Source: Larix kaempferi (taxonomy: Eukaryota > Streptophyta > Pinopsida > Pinales > Pinaceae). Taken from it: a DNA stretch of 64,000 nt. The notes below the pieces were generated by a model. The model was not told the origin of the DNA. It searched no databases and was given only the letters and a program-made list of their open reading frames with translations. A program made the translations under genes and the position numbers. The stretch lies in assembly GCA_027924585.1 (NCBI GenBank), contig BSBM01000252.1:3720001-3784000 (forward strand), in the 5' to 3' direction. This document shows positions 31,454 through 42,446 of the stretch, in pieces (position 1 is the stretch's first letter; each line of letters opens with the position of its first letter).

Positions 31454-32189
31454 TGTTAACACCCAAAAAGTGCTCACTACCTCATGTACCCCATTACATG
31501 ACTCATTTGTCCATATTTCCTACCATATTTACCTTCAAAACCCTAAAATCCCATTAGAAAGGCTCCAAAAGGCCACAAAACCATCAAAAAAGCCTCCAAA
31601 AGGCTAAAAAACCCCTTTTTCCCCCCAAAATTATCCAAAATTCCTCCAAAATAGCAAAAACCCTCTAAAAAGGGAATAAAAATATAAAAAAAGAGGAAAA
31701 AAGGGGGAAAAAAACCCTATACAGCTGACCTAAACCATATGGTTCCCAAAACCATGGGCCAACACTCCACCACTAAAAACCTATAAATAGGTGATGGAGA
31801 CCCCTCATTTCATATCCAAAATCAAATACACCCTTACTCTGCCAAAATCACTCTTGAAACCCTAGCTCACCCTTGAGCTACTTTCACCATTGAGTGCCCC
31901 TTTTGGCCCATTCCCACCATTTGGAGAAAGAGAAGGAGCAAAGTTGGAATTTGGAGCAACCCTCTTGGATCATTGCAAGAACTTCACCAACCTCTACACT
32001 TGAGGTAAAATTTTAATACAAAAAACCATTCATATTTCAATCTTTTGTTATGTGTGTTAATGCTCATGTTAGTTTAGAATTCATATTGTTTTAGCAATTT
32101 AATTTACCGTTTATTGAACTGCTACTAAGGAGCCCATTCTCCTTAGTAGGTGCTCATTTGCACAAGCTAGGATGAAAACCCTAGCTACA
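31454..32189 (+). repeat. 5' LTR of Element 4
   Basis: 736 bp, TGTTAACACCC to CCCTAGCTACA, about 97% identical to 51924-52646. It has TATAAAT at 31782-31788 and A-rich U3 runs. It shows no obvious similarity to the Element 3 LTR although the interiors are related. Confidence 0.95.
31782..31788 (+). promoter_or_regulatory. TATA box in the 5' LTR of Element 4
   Basis: TATAAAT within ACCTATAAATAGGTG, repeated at 52239-52245 in the 3' LTR. Confidence 0.65.
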
Positions 32190-32193
32190 GTTT

Positions 32194-32209
32194 TGGCGAC
32201 TCACCTTGG
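32194..32209 (+). other. Primer binding site of Element 4, tRNA-Arg-like
   Basis: TGGCGACTC begins four bases after the LTR, the start of the tRNA-Arg complement. The next bases (ACCTTGG) match less well than in Element 3. Confidence 0.65.
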
Positions 32210-32264
32210 TTTGAATTTCTGGTTATAGTTTTAAATATTTTCCTGTCTTTTCCTTTCGGCTGTC

Positions 32265-32765
32265 CATTTCAGCTGCCGTAAACTGCATCTTTTACCCCCT
32301 ACAGTTGCGTTCCGACCGCATCTTTCAGGCATTTACCTGCGACCCGACCGCAGCTCTCAGACTGTTTCCGGTGACCTGCCGGCGGATTCAAGTCTGTTAC
32401 CTGCAATCCGACCGCAGCTAATTAGCTTGTTTGTTGCGATCCAACTGCGGCTGTTAAAACTTTTTCGGTGTCCCGCCTACGGCTTTCAGCCAATTTTCTG
32501 CAACCCGCTTGCGGCTGTCGGCCCTTTTCCCCGCGTCCTGACTGTGGCTTTCAGCCCTTTTGCTGCAACCCGACAGCATCTGTCGGTCTTTTTCATGCGT
32601 CCCTCCTACGGCTTTCAGCCATTTTCCTACAACCTGCCTACAGCTTTTTACCTGTTTCCTGCGGTCCGACTGCCTCTTTCGGCCAAAAACCTGCAACCTG
32701 TCCACGACTGTTGCTCTGTTTCCCGCAGTCTGAGCGCCGGTATTTACCACAGACCCGCAGTTTGC
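32265..32765 (+). repeat. Degenerate GC-rich tandem repeat in the Element 4 leader
   Basis: About a dozen imperfect units of roughly 35-45 bases built on CCTGCAACCCGACCGCAGCT followed by TTCAG and a T run. CG-containing words in several units look converted to TG or CA. Confidence 0.75.
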
Positions 32766-33981
32766 TTTCTGCATTTTTTCCCCTGTTTTGAACCCAGCAC
32801 TTTGCTGCACTATTTTTTGCATCTACACAGCCATCTGTCCTACCTGCAACCATATTTCCCTACAGCCTTTTCTGCAGTTTTATTTATGTTCCATTTACAG
32901 AATCATTTTTTAACATTTTAAAAAGAGAAAATTTTGCATTTCAAAGTTTACATTCTGTCTCGTAATTGTTAGTTAGAGAGTTGCCCCCCTTATGGCACTT
33001 TTACTTGGGTTCATCATCTCACATGCACACACTCTGTCACCTAATTCAAGTGAGCCTTAAAAAACTACTTAACACAGCCAACATTCTAACCCCAATTGGG
33101 GAACACATAAGAATTTTTTGTAGTTAGGTAGGATCAGGGGGATAGGCATCCAAATAACACCCCTCGGTTTCTTACACTTGAGACATAGTTGTTGTCCATT
33201 AGGGAACCAAAATCCCCTAGTATTTTTGGGCACGGTCACAACCAGTTTATCAAAGGGCCTCTCCCCTAGGAGGGTTGAAGTCGCCAGACTAATTCCCGAG
33301 GCCTGAGTGGAATACCTCAATCCATTCAGTAACCGAAGGCTACCTTTCGTAGTTCTCGGGGTATCCCTGTATGGGTGTACTGCGGTAAAAGGACCAAAAA
33401 GCAGATTCACCTTTTCTAGATGTGTCATGAATGGGGTATCTTAGTTGCCTTTCTTCTAGGATTGACTACCCAGTGTCCCTCCCGGTAGGGGGATATCTTT
33501 AGCCACTTGGCTCTCCTATCCATATTGTCTGACTTGGATTTCATCACCTTGCAGAGGATATGTCTAGTTGAGTCAGAATACTATTTAGTTAGGTGTTTGC
33601 ATGCTCCCTTACAACCTTTTGGTCTAGTGAGTCCACTATTTTTATTTTCTAGGAAACCTGCTGCTTGTTGCTATTCTGACCATTTCTGTTGATACTCCAC
33701 TTATTGTAGCACAGCTATTGTAGTAAGTGTTTTGAGTTGGTTGTTGGCCTGAGTGCCATATTTTTTTGAGCTCTCCTTCTGCACACTCGGTTGCATTAGG
33801 GTTTTTGAGCCATTTTTCACTCAACACAACCCCCAGATATTTGACACCATTTGTCACCATTGAGTCCCCGAGACATTCTCGGTGCCTCCGGGGCGAGCCC
33901 CTGCAGCACGGTTCACTTGACACCACCCATCCTAGACATAGATCTTCATCACTTGATACCACTCATCATAGATCTTGAGCT
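32766..33981 (+). other. Rest of the Element 4 leader
   Basis: No ORF with clear gag similarity. It includes a 33060-33440 segment that is partly open on the minus strand and that I could not assign. Confidence 0.5.
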
Positions 33982-36440
33982 TTGTCACTTGACTCCACTC
34001 GTCAACGGCATCGAACTCCGTCACCCGATCTAGATGCCCCCTATTTTACCTCTGATTCTGAGGCAGAGTCCGAGAACCCCATTTACAATGCACCAACCAG
34101 CCCCATGGCTAGCGTGACTTCCACCCCTTTCTTTCTAGGGACCATTGGTGGAGCATCCACCACCACACCTGCTTTAGGTATGCCCTCGATGGGGCCCACA
34201 TCTACCATTCCGATCACTGCACCCATTCCAGTAGCTGGAATACCTACTCCCACTCCATCAGTGACTCACACTACTCTTAGCGGTGCAGGACCATCCCATA
34301 CCACATTCGTCCCTACACTTGGGGGAAACCTCCCAAACCCTGCCCCTACACTTGGGGGCATTGGCCCCAATTTGGTCACACCCACTAATATGTCACATCC
34401 TTCTACTAGTTTTCCATTCATGGCTAACCTCAACCTTCCTGACCTAGCTAGATTGACTAATGATCCCATCAGACATGACCCTGCGTGGCCTCACATGCCT
34501 ACCAAGCTCCCCTCTGACATCCCTAAGTTTGAGGGAAAGGCAGGTGAGGACCCCCAGAACCATATTATGTCCTTCCATCTATGGTGTTCCTCCAACTCCA
34601 TAGTGGACGACTTTGTCCGCCTCCATCTGTTACAACACACCTTCACTGGCTCTGCAGCTAAGTGGTACATCGAGCAACCCCATGGGACCCATGCTACCTT
34701 TACTTCCCTTGCCTCAACCTTCCTGCAGTTCTTTCAGTTACCTGTCAGCTATGATGCGGGAGTTGAGATCCTACTGTCTTGCAGACAGAACACGGCTACC
34801 CACATCACTGACCACATTCATGAGTGGCGTCGACGACGTAGCCTCTGCAAAATCAAGTTAGACGACCGTATCTTCTTAGATTGGTTTCTGCAATACCTTC
34901 TTCCTTTCATTGCCAAGGATGTGGCATCTAAATGACCCCAGTTCGAAGAAGAGGCCATCCTCAAAGCCCAGCAATTCGACCTCATATACACCCAGTCGGG
35001 TTATCTCTATACCATTATACCTGACGCCCCTCGCGGTGATTCCTCCCAGCACGATGCGCCGGGGGCATCCCATGCCGCAGACGACATCATCAGTCATGTT
35101 GCCTCGCATCCCCAACCCTTTTCCATAGCATGTGCTAGCCTTGGCCCCGACCTTTCACGGGCTACATCTCAATCCGGAGTAACCAATTCGTATGCTCCTA
35201 TGACTCATCACCACCATTCTCACGGACCCTCATGTCCACCTCAGTGCTTTGGACATGTGTCCCCCGCATATGCTCCCTCGGTCGCACCTCAACCGTATTA
35301 CCATCCATAGGCTGCCTCAGCTCCTGTATCCTCACAAGCCCAACCTGCTTATTACCCACCACAAGTGGCCCCTGCAGAAAACCCCCAACCCGCTCCGCAG
35401 ACGTATCAGCAACCCCCGCAAGGTTCAGCACCTGCGTAGCCTCCACCTACTTATTATCCACTGCAGCCTGCTCCCGCACCTGCACAACCCCAGAACCCCC
35501 CTACTACCGAAGGGCAAGTCTACGCCCAACAAAATCCACCGCAGAACCAAAACAACCAGCGCCAATAGGGCCAAAAAAACCATGGCAAAGGCTATAACCG
35601 TGGGAACAACCCTCTTCTAGACCAAGGTGATCAACCTCCTAATCCCCTAAACAACAATAACGCAGCACCTGCCAACCAAAACCCTGATCGGCCGCCCAAG
35701 TAGGCTAAAAATCCTAATTTGCGAACAAACCATCCTTGTTCTATTTGCGGGGTCTATGGCCACTACACACATGCTTGCCCACATTTGGAGCGAGCTTGGC
35801 AACTCTAGCTCGATGATGCCCATCGCCAAGGGCATGCATCTCCTCAAGCGCCACCCAACCCCCCACCCCCTCAGCAGCAACCTTTGGTGCTGCAAAACCC
35901 CTTACCAACCCAAGGCATAATGAACACTCAGCCGTTGGCTCCCCCTCAGGGATACGTGCCCCCACAACAACAAATCACTTATGCTGCCCCTAATAAACCC
36001 ATGTTTGACTCAGGTACTCACCACTTGTTGATGATGTCATCCACTGATGTCAACCTCCAAACCCATCGGAACCAATATGGCTCCACCCCTGAAGCCCCTC
36101 CCACCGACAAAAACACTAATCCTCATCCCACTGATCATACGTTACGTATACCTCCGAATCCACTCGATGGTGCCTCCAAAGCACCTCATTTCCCACTCCG
36201 TCGTATCAACAATAACCCCAATGCTCGCGCTGCGTCAAATTACAACATTGTAGATGACTTTGCCCAATCTCCCGCAACCATGTCCACGTTAGAAGTCTTA
36301 AAAAATTGTCCTTCACAGCGCAAGACTTTGCTCTCCGCCATTGGTGCTATTGACCCATATGATTCACAATTGATGGCCTTCGATTTGGACCAGTCCGAAC
36401 CACGCCTACCTTCCACTTTACCGTTCCAAGTTTCTATTTC
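33982..36440 (+). pseudogene. Gag of Element 4, disrupted
   Basis: A single frame is open from 33982 to 34935 (the first codon is not ATG). It then continues with stops near 34933, 35308, 35437, 35566, 35701 and 35806, several of them TGA or TAG that a single C-to-T or G-to-A change could produce. Domain order: Thr/Pro/Ser-rich head; gag core (SSNSIVDDFVRLHLLQHTF, GSAAKWYIEQPHGTHATFTS, CKIKLDDRIFLDWFLQYLL); Pro/Gln-rich middle; zinc knuckle CSICGVYGHYTHAC at 35737-35778; QPLAPP-rich linker. The fragment at 20111-21690 is homologous. Confidence 0.85.
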
Positions 36441-37987
36441 TGTTTGGAATCTTGTCATCCATCGGTGCATTATCGATGAAGGTGCCTCTACATGCGTTAT
36501 GTCCACATTCGTTTGGCAGAAGTTGGGATCCCCTACTCTCCAACAGTCCACCACTGCGTTGTGAGCCTACGATGGCCATTCGGCTCAACCCCAAGGCCTA
36601 TTAGCTAATGTCCCCATCCAGTTGGCTGGTAAAACCGTTCTCATTGACATAGAGGTCACCAATGCCCAACTTGATTATAACCTCTTACTTGGCCGCAGCT
36701 ACCTGTATGCCATGCGGGCAGTTGCCTCATCCATTTTTTGTACCATGATGTTCCCCCATGACGGACGCATGGTCAAGGCCGACCAACTCACCTACTATGA
36801 TCCCAATGCCCCCGCTGCACCCAAAAATGTTCTCCCCATGGTTGAACAACCTATTAGTGGTGCCGCTACCTCGTTTGTTTCCTCTGTGGGACCTGGAATT
36901 TACTCAGACACGCCGATGACTTCCACATTCCAATCCATTCCTCCCCCATCACCCGCGACGGAAGTCTCTGACCTTTGTACTCTTTCCCATAATACACAAA
37001 CACCCAACAATCAACCGCCCTTGTTACCAAAACCACCATTGGTACCTAGTCACATTGGTGTTACACCCATCCACACAATCCCCTTCCTAATCCCTCCCTC
37101 GGGAGTAGTAAGTGCCCTAGTTATGGCTACCCTCAGCCTCCCCCGGTTAACCTTAGGATTACCCGTGTGGTATCTTTCGCCTCCCGTTCCCCTGCCGACA
37201 CCAAATGTCATCCTCCAACCGGTGCAACCCATTGTCACTACTAGTCAACCACCTCCCGGGGTCGCTACCCCTTCGTCATCTACGAATCCCCCTCCTCTTA
37301 TCAAGCCCACTGGGGTCAGAGGCCCACAACCATACACTGTTGTACCCCCTCCCAAGGTAGTCAAACCCCCTCCCGTGTTTCGTGCTCCCCCCAAATGCTC
37401 ATTGTGTGATGAGTTAGGCCATCTGACTCATCAATGTCCATAATTACCTGCATTACAGGTGCACATGCAAATGCTTGACGATGACCCCAACATCCCGGTT
37501 GTCGAACTCGTTCCAACCCCTAAGCCTCGTGATAAATCACTGCGTACCAACCACCCTTGTGCCATATGCGGTATTTGCGGCTACTACTCACATCACTGCC
37601 CTAATCTCCCAAATTACAGAGCATCTCTCTATGAGATGAATAATTTGGACCTTGAGACGGCACCCCCCCACAATTGAGGAGATCCACCCCCTGGTATCAT
37701 CCCCATCCGGCGAGATTAATACCATCTATATGGTCTCTTCGACTACCACTCCCTTGTCAACCGATTTGACAATTCAAACTTTCCACAATGACGAGGAGAT
37801 TCTATAGGCTCTCACTGCCCCGGATTATCTCTGGGACGACATGCACCATCGTTCCTATTTCCTCCCAGAAGAATCCTCCTCTACCATCGCTAACCAATTC
37901 GCGGTTGAGTCCAAATATTTCCTTCCCACTAAAGTCAACTGGTTTAAGGATCCTATTCCTGCTCGTGATGCCTTTTAGGAAGGTAAC
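36441..37987 (+). pseudogene. Protease and proline-rich linker of Element 4
   Basis: The active-site block is CIIDEGASTCVMST near 36465-36506, with DEG instead of DSG or DTG. LDYNLLLGRSYLYAMRAVAS follows. One TGA (36562-36564) lies inside. A long Pro-rich linker (36890-37390) precedes two further knuckle-like motifs, CSLCDELGHLTHQC (37398-37439) and CAICGICGYYSHHC, where the usual His is Tyr. Additional stops lie near 37441 and 37676. The frame then shifts before RT. Confidence 0.75.
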
Positions 37988-40774
37988 ATGGCCAATATCT
38001 CACCTGTCATTCACATCGATATCTCTGACCCATCTGGTGCTCTTGAAATCATTACCTTAGGAGCATCCTGTAGTGAGCATGACGTCGGAGAATACAAAAA
38101 ACTTTTCCAAGAATTCCGTGATGTCTTTGCCTGGTCCTATACCGAAATGCCCGGTCTTGACCCTGCCATTATAGAGCACCACATTGACACATGGCCTGAT
38201 GTACCCCCCATTCGTCAGAAACAACGCCCAATTCATCCTTCCAAGCTCCCCGCTGTTAAAGCCGAGGTTGAGAAACTTCGCAAAGCAGGATTCATTTATC
38301 CTATTGCTTATACCACCTGGGTTTCAAACCCCGTTCCCGTTAACAAAAAGCAAGGCACCATTAGAGTATGCACTGACTTCCACGATTTAAATCGAGCTTG
38401 TCACAAGGACAACTTCCCCATGCCATTTATTGACCAACTCATCGATGCGTGTGCAGGGCATGAAGTCCTCTCTTTCATGGATGGTTTTTCCGGATATAAT
38501 TAAATTCAGATCCGTAAGGAGGATCAGTACGAGACTGCCTTTACCACCGCATGGGGCACCTTCGCCTATCGCATCATGCCTTTTGGCCTTAAAAATGCTG
38601 GTGCCACCTTCCAGCGAGCCATGACCTATTATTTTCATGACTTGGTCCATATCCTGCTCGTCTATCTTGATGACCTTACAGCTCGTTCCCGGAAACGATA
38701 CGACCACCTTAACGACCTCCGGCAAGTTTTTCTGTGTTGTCGCAAATATCAAATCCGCTTGAGCCCACACAAGTGTGTCTTTTGCGTTCCGGCAGGCCAG
38801 TTGTTGGGTTTCATTGTTTCCCAGAAAGGAATTACTATTGATCCCCTGAAATTCCAAGCCATCTTAGACCTTCCCTCTCCTCGCACGCTTCGGCAACTCC
38901 AGAATCTGCAGGGGTGGTCCAATTTCCTTTGTTGCTTCATTCCAGATTATGCCACCGGATTCTTACGCCTGCTTCGTACCCACATACCCTTTGTTTGGGA
39001 TGAGCCAGCAGAAGATACATTCGAAGCCCTCAAGAAAGCTCTCACACAAGCCCCCTTGATCTCCCCTCCGGATTTCTCTCAGGACTTCATCCTTTACGTC
39101 TCAGCATCCAAACATGCCATGTCCGGAGTCTTGGTTCAAGAAGATACCTCTCACCAGGAGCATGTCATTTATTACGTCAGCCAGACCTTTTCTAGCCCAC
39201 CCCTACGTTACCCATACGAGGAAAGATTATCCCTAGATGTAGTATTTTTCGTCCAAAAATTGCGACACTACATTCTGCTCAGTCATACCACAGTTGTCGC
39301 TGACTCCAACCCTATTGTCTATCTCCTAACCTGGCGGCTCCTACAAGGTTGTGTTGCTAAATGGGTCATTATCCTCCAGGAATATGACCTCACTTTAAGA
39401 AGTCCTAAGAGCACCAAAGCCCTTGTGCTTGCTCAGCTCATCACCGATCTCCCATCCCTTCTGCCGTCCCCCCAGATCTCCGACGAGTTACCCGACAATC
39501 ACTTGTTCACCATCTCGTTTGATGACTCTTGGTACGGTGATATTTTGTTATACCTTCGCACACAAAATTTTAGACCCAACATTCGTCGTGATGGACACCG
39601 TCGTATCCGTCACCAGGCCTCTCGATATCTCCTCCTAAGCGATGTCCTTTATCGGCGAGGGGTTGACACAATTTTCAGTCGTTGCCTTACACACGAGGAA
39701 GCCAAACAGGTTCTCAATGACTATCATAGTAGTGTCTGCGGTGGAAATTTCTCTGGGATGGCCACCGCCCAAAAGGTCGTCCGCGCTAGATACTTCTGGC
39801 CCACACTCTTTACTGAATGCATCACTGTGGTCAAACATTGCCATAATTGACAACTTTTTTCCCCCAAGGCCCGGACACCACCTGCTCCGTTACACCCAGT
39901 CGTCACCATTGGTCCCTTTTGTAAGTGGGCCATTGACTTCATGGAATGTAAACCCCCATCTGCCAATGGCCATAAATACATCATTTTCGCCGTCGATTAC
40001 TTCACCAAATGGGTCAAAGCCATGCCCACTTTCAATTGTACCGCTGACACTGCTGCCTGTTTCTTTTTTAACCACGTTATCACTCGATTCGAGGTTCCCA
40101 AACAATTGGTCTCAGACCATGGTTCACACTTCGAAGATTCCATTTGGTGCGAGTTATCCACCCTTATCAAGTTTGAACATCAGTATTCCTCTGCTTACTA
40201 CCCCCAAGGGAATGGCCAAATAGAGGCCATTAACAAGATTCTCAAAACCATCCTTCAACGCACTATTGACTGACACAAGTCCAATTGGCACCACATGTTG
40301 TTCCCTGCCTTATGGGCTTACCGTACCTCCACCAAGACCGCCACTGGTTTTACCCCGTTTCATTTAGTTCACGGTGTAGAGTCTGTCCTCCCCATCGAGT
40401 GTCAGATACCTGCCTTACACATCGTCGTCGAGCTTCTCCCTGATACCTCCCCACTTGAGCAACATCTGCTATCCCTCAAACAAGCTGATGAAGACCGTCG
40501 TGCCACTCTCCAGACTATTGAAGCCTCCAAGAACCGCTCCAAAGCTGGTTATGACAAACATGTACACCCTCGGACATTCCATGAAGGGGACCTCATCCTC
40601 ACCTATGACCAAGCCCATGACAAAACTTGTAAAGGAAAGTTTGAATCCATGTGGCACGGCCCTTACATCGTGCAGACCTGCCTCGGCAATGGGGCATACA
40701 TTTTAACTGAATTAGAAGGTCGCCCTCTGCGCAACCCTCACAATGGGTTGTATCTTAAATGCTTTTATCCCTAA
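37988..40774 (+). pseudogene. RT, degenerate RNase H and integrase of Element 4
   Basis: RT begins near EYKKLFQEFRDVFAW and has YLDD (near 38665). A TAA at 38501-38503 replaces a probable CAA (Gln). The native RNase H has lost key acids: the first Asp of the VDAS motif is Ser (YVSASKHAMSG) and the last Asp is Leu (KALVLAQL), while the middle Glu and the Asp of VVADS remain. Integrase has D (WAIDFM), D (LVSDHG) and E (GQIEAINK) with 35 residues between the last two, and ends GPYIVQTC without a chromodomain. Stops lie at 39848 and 40271 (the latter a likely Trp). All parts share one frame. Confidence 0.88.
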
Positions 40775-40877
40775 CAAAACTCGCGGCCCCATTGGTCCAT
40801 ATTGTACAGTTTGCTCTCTTTTTGTTTTTCACCTTTTTTATCACAATCTCACATTCATCATTTTTGCATGACCACAG

Positions 40878-41305
40878 ATGGACCATCTTCCACCTCATTA
40901 CATTGGCTTCACCGATGAAGCAAGTCGTTGGTCTCCTAACTTGGCTTCTGCAGCATGGGTCTTATATTCTCCTTCACATGAAATGATTCACCTTGACGGA
41001 ATTTGTATAGGCGCTGCTACCAATAACTAGGCAGAGTATGATTCCGTGACCGGTCTCCTGACTGCTTCCCTCCAGATGGGCATATGTCACCTTCATGTGT
41101 TCCTTGACTCCCAGCTACTTGTCTCCTAGCTCAACAACTGTTACCAGGTGCGTGATCCCTGCCTCTTTCGAAAATTCCTACGCACAAAACAACTCAGCCG
41201 ACAGTTTGAATCCATAACATTCACCCATGTCCCAAGAGCTCAAAATAGTGTCGCAGATCAAATGGCTAACAACATCCTAGATTGGCACATCAATCACACC
41301 ATGTA
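40878..41305 (+). pseudogene. Archaeal-type RNase H of Element 4, two stops
   Basis: Starts with ATG directly after CAG, as in Element 3. It keeps GFTDEAS (first Asp), AEYDSV (Glu), VFLDSQLL (Asp) and VADQMANNILDW (last Asp), so all catalytic acids remain. Stops at about 41027 (TAG) and 41128 (TAG, from a likely Gln) disrupt it. It lies about 100 bases after the pol stop, separated by a pyrimidine-rich stretch ending CCACAG, which suggests a spliced message. The position downstream of integrase differs from the usual Tat order, where aRH lies between RNase H and integrase. Confidence 0.8.
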
Positions 41306-41381
41306 AAAACCTCCATCATGCATCATCATCCCATAACATCTCATAAAATATATATATAAAAAACCCAAAAAGATTGCAAGG

Positions 41382-41661
41382 GGCATCCACGTGCCTATCA
41401 TCACATAAACATTTTCCTCCATGTGCAATAAAAATAAAAATAAATAAAAAACATTCATATACAGGGGCATCCACGTGCCTAATCCTACATACATAGTGTT
41501 GCATCCATGTACAATACATCACATAACATACACAAGGGGCATCCATGTGCCAAACATCCTATACTACTTGCATCCACGTGCAGTACAAACATATAACAAA
41601 CCATAAGCGCATCCATGTGCGTACACTAAAACATCATTGCAAAAAGGTGCATCCATGTGCA
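41382..41661. repeat. Eight dispersed GCATCCACGTGC motifs (G-box-like)
   Basis: Copies lie at about 41382, 41417, 41466, 41501, 41538, 41570, 41609 and 41649. Three keep CCACGTGC with the palindrome CACGTG, the plant G-box core; five read CCATGTGC or similar, one C-to-T step away. Many have a GGCA/TGCC flank that allows a short hairpin. The array lies between aRH and the converging end of the antisense gene. Confidence 0.7.
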
Positions 41662-41867
41662 TATATATATATATCAAAAAATACATGTCCATCTGCTATA
41701 CATGTCCTAAGTACCCCTGTACTCAGCTATACAAAAAATATCTATACATCCCTAAATCCTCATAGAATACATGCCGTAGCTACAAAATCGGGGGGAGTCC
41801 CCTGCACTCCCTAATGAGAGTCATAACCTGCATCACTGCCTGCATCCGCTGCCTCAGAGTCTTCCCC

Positions 41868-42058
41868 TCACTCCTCCTCGGGAAACTCCTCATCCCCTGT
41901 GGGCTCATGTGCCCATCCCATGTCTGCTAAGATGGCCACCCGGATCGCGATTGACCAGAACTCCCGTGGCACCCTCATACAGTCCTGGATCACCTTTGGA
42001 TCCACGTCCCACCACCTGTCATCGGTCACTCCCACCAGCAATCAATCCAACAACATTC
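41868..42058 (-). pseudogene. Last part of the antisense gene of Element 4, distal to Element 5
   Basis: Minus-strand continuation of the exon at 47774-47893. It reads through LLVGVTDDRWWDVDPKVIQD and VPREFWSIAIRVAIL to an acidic end and a TGA at 41868-41870. One internal TGA lies where a Trp codon is likely, close to the position of the internal TAG in Element 3. Element 5 interrupts this exon. Confidence 0.6.
42054..42058. repeat. Target-site duplication of Element 5, left copy (CATTC)
   Basis: CATTC against CATTT at 47769-47773, four of five equal, differing by a transition. Confidence 0.65.
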
Positions 42059-42433
42059 TGTGATGCACCTGCAACAATTAATTAACAAGAATATTCGAAA
42101 TAGCAGAAATGACAGAACTCAGAATCACTTTTATATTGATCACAGGCCACTTCGAGGGGGCAACCTCCTTTGAGCAAGCTCAATACAATTAACTTCACCG
42201 TGCCTTCATAGTTTTCAACACACACTTATATACTAATTCTAGGTGCCAATACTATGGGTCAAAACCATGGGCCATTACAAAATATGGATCGACAATACTA
42301 TGGGCGACTTACAAAGCATATGCGCCAACAACAATAACACAAACTATTGATCAACAAATACTACGGGACGACTTACAAAGCATATGCGTCCAACGACAAC
42401 ATACTAACAAAGTAAAGACATGGGTTCCTAACA
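42059..42433 (-). repeat. 3' LTR of Element 5
   Basis: 375 bp, TGTGATGCACC to CTAACA on the plus strand. On the minus strand it starts TGTTAGGAACCC after the polypurine tract. A TATATAAG word on the minus strand lies near 42224-42232. Confidence 0.93.
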
Positions 42434-42446
42434 TCCACTCCCCCTT
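42434..42446 (-). other. Polypurine tract of Element 5
   Basis: The minus strand reads AAGGGGGAGTGGA directly before the 3' LTR, a textbook plant gypsy polypurine tract. Confidence 0.85.

Noticed and set aside
32427-32921. ORFs on both strands in the Element 4 leader
   Set aside because: They follow the degenerate tandem repeat, with several frames open at once, and show no homology to gag or pol.
41294-41546. Minus-strand ORFs with repeated GTWMP peptides
   Set aside because: They are translations of the GCATCCACGTGC motif array.
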